Positions 17,168-24,659 of a DNA stretch of 64,000 nucleotides are shown here, piece after piece. Within the stretch, counting starts at the first letter, position 1. The number at the start of each line of letters is the position of its first letter. The notes under the pieces are model-generated. The model had not been told where the DNA came from, did no database searches, and saw nothing but the letters and a program-made list of their open reading frames with translations. This DNA comes from Bacteroides stercoris ATCC 43183 (GTDB lineage: Bacteria > Bacteroidota > Bacteroidia > Bacteroidales > Bacteroidaceae): NCBI RefSeq assembly GCF_025147325.1, contig NZ_CP102262.1, positions 3,720,001 through 3,784,000 on the forward strand. Reading direction: 5' to 3'. Made by a program: the position numbers and the translations under genes.

Positions 17168-19546
17168 TTATTTTGAGTTGCCGTAATAAGAGGTATACCC
17201 ATTGTGGTAACCATAACTGTAACCATATCGATAACTATAGCGTCCACCAGTACTTTCCGTCCCATTCAAAATTACCGAAAGGTTTTTGAACCGCTTTTCT
17301 AGATAAATACTTTCCAATTCAGATAACAGTGAGCGGTCCAATAATCCCGCCCGTACCACAAAGAGTGTCCGGTCGGCATATTGCTCTATGATTTGTGTGT
17401 CTGCCACGATATCTATCGGCGGACAATCCACAAAGATATAATCGTATTCATTGCGCAAGATTTGCATCAAGGTTGCAAATTTTTCATCTTCCAGCAGTTC
17501 CGTCGGATTCGGGGGAATGGTCCCCACAGGAAGAACATGCAAATTGGCATGTTTCTTATCTATTACAAGCGCTTCATTCCAATTAGCCACCCGATTACCC
17601 AAATAGTCACTCAGACCTTTCTTAGGCGACCCCACATAAGCAGAAATGGATCCTCGTCGCAAATCTCCATCTATCACCAATACTTTTTTCCCTTTAATGG
17701 CAAAGCTCGTGGCTATGTTCACCGAAAAGAAACTCTTTCCACTACCCGGATTGAAAGAGGTAATCACAAATACTTTCTGATCGGTATTCTTGTTTTTCAT
17801 AAAGTCCACGTTGGAGCGAAGTACACGAAAAGCTTCGTTGATGATGTTGCGATTGCCTTCTTCCACCACGATTGTTTTTTCCTGAGATTTGTTCTTCTTT
17901 TTCTTGTTATTGGAATATAATGGTATTTCACCCAAATAGGGCACACTCAAGTTCTCCAAATCTTTCTTACCCCGAACTTTGGTGTTCATGTTTTCTTGCA
18001 TAAAGATAATGACTGCCGGTACTAAAAGCCCGAGAGCAAAAGCCACCAACAAAATGTTTTTCTTATTCGGTGCCATTGGTAAAGCACTGCCACGTGGAGC
18101 TGTAATCACTCGCGTATTATAAGCGGTAAACGCTTGGGACAGTTCGTTCTCTTCACGCTTCTGGAGCAGATACAGGTACAACTCTTCCTTTACTTTTTGT
18201 TGACGTTCTACCGATAACAAGTATTTGGCCTGACTCGGATTAGAAGCTAACTGTTGAGTGGTCGCCACTTCCTGTTGACGAATACTGCGTATCTGGGTAT
18301 TCAGTGATACAATCAGATTATCAACTGATTGCAAAATGGTACGCTTCATACTCTGCATAGAGTTTCCCAAATCTTTCACCAACGGGTTCTTCTCGCTACT
18401 GTTAGCTATCAACCGGTTACGATCCAACACAATCTTGTTGTATTCTCCGATTTGACTTTCGATATTTACGTTAGCTATACCGGAGTTGGTTGGCAATGGC
18501 TGGTTCATTTCCTTGCTGTTCAGTTCGCGACGAATATACTGGGCCGTGGTAAGCTGATTGGTGAGTGCTTGAATTTCTTTTTTATTCTCAGCTGACTGGC
18601 TCATATACAGATTGGATGCGGCTTGTACGTCCGGCAACAGATGTTCACTCTTGTAGCTGGAGATGTTCTCATCCACATGACCCAATTCGTTTTCAATCAC
18701 GCCCAAACGTTCACCGATAAACCGTGAGGTACTTACTGCTATCTGGTTCTTGTCCTGGATCCATTTCTCGTTATAAACCTCAATCAATGTATTTAATATA
18801 TCTTCTGCCTTTTGTACAGAAGCATCATCAATGCTCAAATTAATAATGGTGGCATCTTCATTGCCTAATTCAGCCCACAATTTTTGCGTATAGCTGTCTG
18901 CCACCATATCAGCCGGTTCTTTACTATATTGAATAGTGCTGCCTGTAAAAAAATTCTCATATTGAGAAGTTAAGCTGATGGCCAATGTTCCTGCTGATGT
19001 TTGAATGGAATCTCCTATAATTCCTTCAAACCGTTCCCCAGTTTCTTCTCCAGCAACGATAAAGTTTGAAAGATAAAACTTGTTTTGTGCACCAACTTCT
19101 ATATCAAAACTTACACTTTTTTTATTATCAAAAAGATAAGTCACCAATATCGGGCTTGATTTATATAATTCTATTCTTTTTAAGCCCCTACGAATAGTAT
19201 ATATCTCATTTAGCCCCAAACGCTTCACCACCTCTGTCATCAGCGTAGGGGATTTCAAGGTGAGCAGTTCGTTGTTGATATTGGTGTTTGATTTAAAAAT
19301 ACCCATATCTGCAAACTCATTCATTGCACTTGCCGGAGAATTGTTCTTGGAGTCATCCTTAATTAAAATGGCAGCCGTCCGGGTATAGACATTAGGAGTA
19401 CTCAACAAATATAATGATGCCGTTGCCAACGCAACGAACAAGGAAGTGGCAAACCAATACCATTTCGGGATAAACATACCCCATAAATCTTGTATCCGTA
19501 TAAAATCATCGGTAGGTTTGCCTGTGTTCGTTCTATTCTTTATCAT
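17168..19546 (-). CDS. wzc: polysaccharide co-polymerase / BY-kinase (Wzc-like)
   Basis: 792 residues. Layout: N-terminal Wzz domain with a membrane segment (WYWFATSLFVALATASLYLL), a long periplasmic coiled-coil region, a second membrane helix (NILLVAFALGLLVPAVIIF) preceded by RGSALPMAPNKK, then a cytoplasmic kinase. Kinase motifs: SFNPGSGKSFFSVNIA (Walker A), VLVIDGDLRRGS (Walker A') and YIFVDCPPIDIVADT (Walker B). The C-terminus ends in a Tyr cluster, RYSYRYGYSYGYHNGYTSYY, the autophosphorylation tail. It acts with Wza and Wzy to set chain length and export capsule. Confidence 0.95.
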   Translation of the reverse strand: MIKNRTNTGKPTDDFIRIQDLWGMFIPKWYWFATSLFVALATASLYLLSTPNVYTRTAAILIKDDSKNNSPASAMNEFADMGIFKSNTNINNELLTLKSPTLMTEVVKRLGLNEIYTIRRGLKRIELYKSSPILVTYLFDNKKSVSFDIEVGAQNKFYLSNFIVAGEETGERFEGIIGDSIQTSAGTLAISLTSQYENFFTGSTIQYSKEPADMVADSYTQKLWAELGNEDATIINLSIDDASVQKAEDILNTLIEVYNEKWIQDKNQIAVSTSRFIGERLGVIENELGHVDENISSYKSEHLLPDVQAASNLYMSQSAENKKEIQALTNQLTTAQYIRRELNSKEMNQPLPTNSGIANVNIESQIGEYNKIVLDRNRLIANSSEKNPLVKDLGNSMQSMKRTILQSVDNLIVSLNTQIRSIRQQEVATTQQLASNPSQAKYLLSVERQQKVKEELYLYLLQKREENELSQAFTAYNTRVITAPRGSALPMAPNKKNILLVAFALGLLVPAVIIFMQENMNTKVRGKKDLENLSVPYLGEIPLYSNNKKKKNKSQEKTIVVEEGNRNIINEAFRVLRSNVDFMKNKNTDQKVFVITSFNPGSGKSFFSVNIATSFAIKGKKVLVIDGDLRRGSISAYVGSPKKGLSDYLGNRVANWNEALVIDKKHANLHVLPVGTIPPNPTELLEDEKFATLMQILRNEYDYIFVDCPPIDIVADTQIIEQYADRTLFVVRAGLLDRSLLSELESIYLEKRFKNLSVILNGTESTGGRYSYRYGYSYGYHNGYTSYYGNSK

Positions 19547-19587
19547 TTTGGCTCTCTTTAATATCTTATAAAATAAAATTCAATACA

Positions 19588-20382
19588 TTACTTGAACAGC
19601 AAAACACCCAGCGAGGATAGGAGCGAACCGATACTGATCCACAACGATACCGATTTTACACTGTTCTCATTAATGGTGCTTTGTCCGGCACGTACCTTGT
19701 TGGGCTGTACATACACCACATCATTCTGTTTCAGATAATACACCGGTGAATTAAACAGATCTTTCGAGCGGATATCCACCCAATGGGTTACACGCTCGCC
19801 GTTTTCTTCACGGATGACAAATATCGCATCTCGCTTTCCGTAGATGCTTAGGTCACCCGCCATACTGATGGCTTCCAAAAGGGTAATCTGATCTTTTGTA
19901 ATGGCATATTTACCTGGAGTTTTCACCTCGCCCAACACGGAGAAATAAAGGTTCATAAACTCAACTGTAACTACCGGATCGTTTACCAGATTCTCTTCCA
20001 TCAGCCTTTTTTTTACCAGGGTGGCAATCTGGCTCTTGGTCATACCGGCAATATGCAATGTTCCGACAACAGGAAAATCAATGTTCCCCTTATCATCCAA
20101 TGTGTAACCTGATATTTCTCCATTGATGTTGCCAGAACGTAAATCAGAAGATCCGGCACGGTATTGCACCCGTGTCAAATTAAACAGAGCCGCCAATTGC
20201 GGATCCTTACTGGACACCATAATGGAAATCTGGTCTTTGGGTTGTACGGTAATATCCCGTGCCCCGATAATCGCCTCGGGTTGATTAACTACGATATCTT
20301 GAAAATAGACAATTTCTTTGGAGGTATTGCAGGACACCAATAAGACACACAAGAAACATAATTTAATTAAATGAAATTTCAT
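19588..20382 (-). CDS. wza: polysaccharide export outer-membrane lipoprotein (Wza-like)
   Basis: 264 residues. Signal peptide with lipobox LCVLLVSCNTSK (Cys about residue 18). Poly_export domain: VQPKDQISIMVSSKDPQL and GYTLDDKGNIDFPVVGTLHIAGMT, then an SLBB-type segment YFSVLGEVKTPGKYAI..ITLLEAISMAGDLSIYGKRD. A C-terminal hydrophobic helix (LWISIGSLLSSLGVLLF) ends the protein. Bacteroidetes Wza proteins are shorter than the E. coli one (~380 aa), as here. It forms the outer-membrane export channel with Wzc as inner partner. Confidence 0.92.
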   Translation of the reverse strand: MKFHLIKLCFLCVLLVSCNTSKEIVYFQDIVVNQPEAIIGARDITVQPKDQISIMVSSKDPQLAALFNLTRVQYRAGSSDLRSGNINGEISGYTLDDKGNIDFPVVGTLHIAGMTKSQIATLVKKRLMEENLVNDPVVTVEFMNLYFSVLGEVKTPGKYAITKDQITLLEAISMAGDLSIYGKRDAIFVIREENGERVTHWVDIRSKDLFNSPVYYLKQNDVVYVQPNKVRAGQSTINENSVKSVSLWISIGSLLSSLGVLLFK

Positions 20383-20408
20383 ATCTGATTTTTTTTCTGT
20401 ACAGTTAA

Positions 20409-21515
20409 TTATTCTACTTTATGTTTTCGTTTGATTTTCATAGTTATGTAGCAATGAATCACCGTCCAAACAGCCACATCCAACAGAAACAAGTTTGTTA
20501 CGGAAAGGCAATGAATCAAAAAACAATTTCCCAATGCAAAAAAAGCTGCCATAATAATAATGCTTACCATAGCTTTACGTTGGGACATTCCTAAGGCTAT
20601 AAATTTATGGTGGATATGATTCCGGTCTGGAAGAAATGGATTTTTACCGTTACGCAACCGGTGAATAACCACACGTATCACATCAAACATTGGTACAATC
20701 AAAAAAGAAAAAGCTATCACAATGCTACCGGGAAAGGCACTCTCTTTCACTGGATCGGACATACTCAGACGGATGACCATCACTGCCAGCAGCATCCCGA
20801 TAGTGAGCGAACCGGTATCACCCATAAAGATCTTGCGTCCCCGATATATCTTACCGTATACGTTATAATAAAAGAACGGCAATAACACACTGAAAGCAGC
20901 TAGACTGATAAAGGCATACATCCACCATTGCAAATGGATGAACATGCAGCTGAAAGCGAGGAATGAGATAATACTCAACCCAGAGGCAAGTCCGTCAATG
21001 CCGTCTATCAAATTGATGGCGTTCAGGATATAGACGATGACGAATACTGTGAACGGCACTCCTATGTAATAAGGTATGACATAAATACCGAACAACCCGT
21101 ATAGGTTGTCGAAGCATAACCCGGAAATCACCAACAGTATGCCACAAAGTATTTGCACTACAAATTTGGAACGGTAACGTACACCGATAAGGTCATCCAT
21201 CATACCTATAAGATAAAGTATGAACAGACAACAGAGCATGGAAAGCAGACGGTTCGTCAAGTCCATGTCGAGTATGTTATAGCCCTGCCAAAGGTTGTAA
21301 CCGATAATGGCAAGCGAAACCGTAACTGTGATACAAGGGAAAAAGGCGATACCGCCTAACCTTGGTATATGGGCAGTATGCAACTTACGTTCGTCCACTG
21401 AGTCGAACAGGCGACGTCGGAAAGAGACCAACGAAATGCGAGGCAGGACCATCGCACTCAATGTCCAGCCGACTATGACTATAAAGGCAAATTCGATAAA
21501 ATGAAGAATGTCCAC
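20409..21515 (-). CDS. WecA/MraY-family undecaprenyl-phosphate HexNAc-1-phosphate transferase
   Basis: 368 residues, about eleven membrane segments. Catalytic signatures are complete: DERKLHTAHIPRLGGIAFF, GMMDDLIGVRYRSKF (Asp-Asp), NAINLIDGIDGLASGLS, IFMGDTGSLTIGMLL and PDRNHIHHKFIALG (HIHH loop). It starts the lipid-linked repeat unit by moving a HexNAc-1-P onto undecaprenyl phosphate. In Bacteroides capsule loci initiating enzymes usually sit near the 3' end; here it is second in the operon, directly after UpxY. Confidence 0.92.
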   Translation of the reverse strand: MDILHFIEFAFIVIVGWTLSAMVLPRISLVSFRRRLFDSVDERKLHTAHIPRLGGIAFFPCITVTVSLAIIGYNLWQGYNILDMDLTNRLLSMLCCLFILYLIGMMDDLIGVRYRSKFVVQILCGILLVISGLCFDNLYGLFGIYVIPYYIGVPFTVFVIVYILNAINLIDGIDGLASGLSIISFLAFSCMFIHLQWWMYAFISLAAFSVLLPFFYYNVYGKIYRGRKIFMGDTGSLTIGMLLAVMVIRLSMSDPVKESAFPGSIVIAFSFLIVPMFDVIRVVIHRLRNGKNPFLPDRNHIHHKFIALGMSQRKAMVSIIIMAAFFALGNCFLIHCLSVTNLFLLDVAVWTVIHCYITMKIKRKHKVE

Positions 21516-21539
21516 TATATGATTCTTTTGATGATTTTC

Positions 21540-22088
21540 TTAATCTTGCCCTATCCGTTGTAGAAAGGCTTGTGGAATATAGGAAGTAGCCACGGCGCAT
21601 ACGCCTTGGACGGTGACCACCAAACGGCGATTCTTCCTAATCCGGCAGATAACCCCTTCCGCTCCCTTGAACTTTCCGTCAATGACCCGTACACGTTCTC
21701 CCTGTTGAAACTTGGAATTGTCCTCCCCGAAATATTCCATTCCCTGCTCGCCGGACGAGGTGACCAGCATGAAAATGTTCATTTCCCGATCAGGAATGGC
21801 AAGGGGAAGTCTTTTCAATCCCTTCTGTCTTGTATATAGGATTACCTTATTGGTGAATTGTCGCTGTACTTCCAAAGCACGACAAACGGTTGAACGGAAG
21901 AACATAAGCGAATTAATGACCGGACGACGGAGTTTCTTCTTTATGCCGTTACGTTCCATCAAGGTTTCCTCACAAGGAATGTAAGTCTCGATCTTGTCTT
22001 TTTTCAATATATCCTCAATCTCGAAAACTTTGTTATAAAATACTTTTAGGGCGAACCAATGTTCGTGTGTGTGTGTTTCTATGTTCAA
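21540..22088 (-). CDS. upxY: UpxY-family NusG-like transcription antiterminator
   Basis: 182 residues. NGN domain: HWFALKVFYNKVFEIEDILK, YIPCEETLMERNGIKK, NSLMFFRSTVCRALEVQ; C-terminal KOW: FQQGERVRVIDGKFKGAEGV. Family members bind the untranslated leader of their own capsule operon and let RNA polymerase pass early termination. It is the first gene after a 177-bp leader that begins at the promoter-proximal inverted repeat. The partner UpxZ, normally second, is not present: the next gene is the WecA-type transferase. Confidence 0.92.
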   Translation of the reverse strand: MNIETHTHEHWFALKVFYNKVFEIEDILKKDKIETYIPCEETLMERNGIKKKLRRPVINSLMFFRSTVCRALEVQRQFTNKVILYTRQKGLKRLPLAIPDREMNIFMLVTSSGEQGMEYFGEDNSKFQQGERVRVIDGKFKGAEGVICRIRKNRRLVVTVQGVCAVATSYIPQAFLQRIGQD

Positions 22089-22264
22089 CGAAAAGTAATG
22101 TTACCGGGTTGATAAAAAGGATATAATTTCCATTCCTGCACCTTCTGCTTTTTCAAATAAGGAAGATACAGCAATCAAGGTTAATCCGGTTTTTTCCTTC
22201 ATAGGACTTCCGGAATGCGGGCCGCTCCTGACTACAGTGAGCGGATACCGTAACCCCGTATTCG

Positions 22265-22598
22265 TACCGTTTCTATGTAAGAGAGGGTACACATGTTGTT
22301 TTTTTCTGATAATCAAGAATATACATTGCTATAAAAGTACATTTTTGCTCGGTTTGCTCGGTTTTAGACTCGAAAATACGCTCGAATGGAAAATGCAACG
22401 TTCTCCTTTTATTTTATATTCTTATTACGGCACTATTTTGATTCATATTAAATTAGTAATATAAATTATTGATAATCAGCTGTTTGTAAATGGGGGGGGG
22501 TAAAATAAGGAAATAAAAACGTTTATTTTACTTTTCAGTTTTACTGAGAATCATTACCTTTGCAGTGTGTTTTTACCCTCTCTTACATAGAAATGGTA
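22265..22598. repeat. invertible promoter segment bounded by 25-bp inverted repeats
   Basis: Left repeat 22265-22289 and right repeat 22574-22598 are inverted copies differing at one base; their shared 20-bp core is at 22270-22289 and 22574-22593. The 284-bp interior has a promoter facing right, away from upxY, so the operon would be silent in this orientation. The right repeat covers the last codons of the adjacent tyrosine recombinase. This is the layout of Bacteroides capsule invertons. The interior also holds a nine-G run (22492-22500). Confidence 0.88.
22555..22562 (+). promoter_or_regulatory. Bacteroidetes -7 element inside the inverton, facing away from upxY
   Basis: TACCTTTG fits TAnnTTTG. 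A weak TTTC-like -33 lies about 20 bp upstream. No CAAAnnTA (the reverse orientation of the -7 box) occurs within the inverton, so I see no promoter directed at the capsule operon in this state. Confidence 0.7.
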
Positions 22599-23806
22599 TC
22601 GTTCAAACCCTTCAAAATCTTCTCGTTCGCATTATCTATTATGGCATTGTCCAAAGAATCCAAGTAAATAAGCGTAGTCCTTTCGCTGCTGTGTCCCATC
22701 CCCGCACTGATGACGGCAATCGGTACGTCGTGGTTGCGTGCGGCGGTAGCCCAGCTGTGGCGTGGCGTATATGAGGACAAAGGTAATGGTTCGCCAAGCA
22801 ATTTGCCCAACCGTTTCAACTTTCGGTTATGGTAGTTCAATCCGGTCCGATATTGACGGTAAGCCAGCTCCGGCTGTTCATCGGTAAGGATGGGGAAAAG
22901 ATATGGACTTTCCGGACAAGTCCGCCCATACCGTTCCAATATCGTTACCATACACGGCTCTATGCGGAGTGTCAGGTATTGCCCGGTCTTATGACGATAA
23001 TAGGTGATTCGTCCTCCACCTACATCCTCTTTTTTCAAATAGGCCATATCCACAAACGCCATCCCACGGGCGCAATAGCTGAACACGAACATATCTCTTG
23101 AAAGTGCCAGAGCCGGTGATCCGGATAGGTCAAGCCGCTGTAACTTCCGAATGGTTTCCTCATCCACGGCACGCTTCGATGTGCGAGCCACTCCTGTATA
23201 AACCTCACGAAACGGAAAGGTCTGCACCGCAAGACCTTGCTTTACGGCCTTGTTATAGACGGCACGCAGAATCCGCATATAGAACGAGCTGCTGTTTCTC
23301 GCTACCTTTTGTTGCCACAACCATGACTCATACCGACACGCCAGGGCGGAATCCAACGATGAAAAAGGAATGTCGTCACCGTCCAGGAAAGCGGAAAAGC
23401 TGTTCAGTGCACGCCGGTAATTACGAGAGGTGCCGTATTGGCCATTCTCCCAAAGCGTTTCCATCTCTTTTTTCATGTAGTACAGGAAACCGGGCTCGGA
23501 AGGCAGGGAGCGATAGCGGTTGAGTATTTCCGACAAGGTGTATGTTTCTCCGCTACAGTCCAGCTCGCGGATAATCTCACGGATGTCACGCATCTCCTTT
23601 TCCGCCCGTTTCCGGTAGGCGGTCAGGACCCTCTCATTGCCGGGGACAGCGACAAGCTCACGTTTCGTCTCATTCCACCACTCGGGAAATATCCTCATGT
23701 CGGTGGTAATCTGCCTGTTCTCCTGACGGTGGCAAAGCTGGTAACAGAGCGTGCCGGCCTTACCCTGTACCGTCGACGGACGGAATTTTAATTTAATGGT
23801 AGCCAT
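22583..23806 (-). CDS. tyrosine site-specific recombinase, probable inverton recombinase
   Basis: 407 residues with an N-terminal Arm/SAM-like domain (TIKLKFRPSTVQGKAGTLC) and a C-terminal catalytic domain. Visible catalytic residues: Arg in SYCARGMAFVDM, Lys in the YYRHKTGQ turn, YTPRHSWATAARNH (the first His of HxxR is Tyr, common in Bacteroides integrases), GMGHSSERTTLIYLDS with the second His and the Tyr nucleophile. Its 3' end overlaps the right inverted repeat, and recombinases at this place in Bacteroides capsule loci flip the adjacent promoter. It could instead be the integrase of the element to its right, which lacks one. Confidence 0.85.
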   Translation of the reverse strand: MATIKLKFRPSTVQGKAGTLCYQLCHRQENRQITTDMRIFPEWWNETKRELVAVPGNERVLTAYRKRAEKEMRDIREIIRELDCSGETYTLSEILNRYRSLPSEPGFLYYMKKEMETLWENGQYGTSRNYRRALNSFSAFLDGDDIPFSSLDSALACRYESWLWQQKVARNSSSFYMRILRAVYNKAVKQGLAVQTFPFREVYTGVARTSKRAVDEETIRKLQRLDLSGSPALALSRDMFVFSYCARGMAFVDMAYLKKEDVGGGRITYYRHKTGQYLTLRIEPCMVTILERYGRTCPESPYLFPILTDEQPELAYRQYRTGLNYHNRKLKRLGKLLGEPLPLSSYTPRHSWATAARNHDVPIAVISAGMGHSSERTTLIYLDSLDNAIIDNANEKILKGLNDTISM

Positions 23807-24132
23807 ATATAGTCTGTTTTATGATGAATAATAGGTACATAGATACAACCCGTGGGCTATATTGTTGAAGGAAGAAAATATTTAGTCATGGATTCCGCTT
23901 CTCCACTTGGAACACCGAATATCACCTGATGCCGATGCCAAACTCTGTAAATCTTCTTGAAAGACAGTCCAAATAGCCTCGTAAAGAATCAAAGTCCGAA
24001 AATGAAAAGCGACGTTTTTTCCGTGGAACAAGTCTAGAAATATTTATATCGCATAAACAACAAGACAGTATATGTTTTCTGGGAAATTCGTAAAAACAGA
24101 CGGATACCAGCGAGTTCCCTATAATCAAAGAT

Positions 24133-24247
24133 AAATCAAAACCGTATTGTCACGGGCGTTCCGGCTTCGCTTTCCATGAGTATTTTCCTTGCGACAAGTC
24201 GCGGAAAATACACATGGAAACAAACGCCCGGACAATGGTTTTGATTT
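24133..24247. repeat. ~115-bp imperfect palindrome (long hairpin)
   Basis: Left arm 24133-24188 and right arm 24203-24247 pair through AAATCAAAACC/GGTTTTGATTT, ATTGTC/GACAAT, CGGGCGTT/AACGCCCG, TTTCCATG/CATGGAAA and GTATTTTCC/GGAAAATAC, around a small inner hairpin GCGAC-AA-GTCGC. The left arm has ~10 extra bases as a bulge. Length and symmetry suggest a single-strand origin, transfer origin or protein-bound cruciform; there is no T-run, so it is not a simple terminator. Confidence 0.8.
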
Positions 24248-24540
24248 CGGGAAAGATTATAGGGACTCACTGCGACCGACGCGACGCATGACCGTGTCAT
24301 TGATGAAAAAAGGAGGGCCTCCTTTATATCCCTAATAAATCCGGCAGGAAGTACGGGATATATGGGCAGACCTGGCAATGTCTTATGAAAAAAACGCCGC
24401 CCCATGAGAAGACAGGGACTTCAGCTCCCTCTGCTCTGCATAATCCTCCCTTTGCGCCCGTGCCGGCTTTTTCGCCCTTCCCCTGCATACCATATCCTTG
24501 TTTTCACGGCATGTTTCTCTCACGGAAAACCAGTCTTTCG

Positions 24541-24577
24541 GACATTTGATGACATCTGATGACACCTGATGACACCT
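24541..24577. repeat. iteron-like cluster of TGATGACATC repeats
   Basis: Three consecutive copies of a 10-bp unit (TGATGACATC, TGATGACACC, TGATGACACC) lie 83 bp upstream of the start of the DUF3945 gene. Related sequences lie at 34910-34949 and 37801-37836, each just upstream of another gene group. Candidate operator or replication iterons. Confidence 0.65.
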
Positions 24578-24659
24578 TTTTGAAAATCAGTGTTTTATTC
24601 GGATTTAGCCCATATTTTTGAAGTGTCAAAGCAATTTATTAACCCCAAAAAGAAAAGGT

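Larger units (their letters stand above)
23807..24659. other. 850-bp gene-free region with a long hairpin and direct repeats
   Basis: I see no credible gene. It contains the long inverted repeat at 24133-24247 and the repeat cluster at 24541-24577, which precedes the DUF3945 operon. The rest is moderately AT-rich filler. It marks the junction between the capsule locus and the accessory element. Confidence 0.7.

Noticed and set aside
22101..22316. 71-residue leftward ORF upstream of upxY
   Set aside because: It runs through the inverton repeat and the untranslated leader, and has no family resemblance; the leader is expected to be non-coding.
24541..24577. a CRISPR array
   Set aside because: Units are 10 bp and adjacent, without spacers; no cas genes occur in the window.
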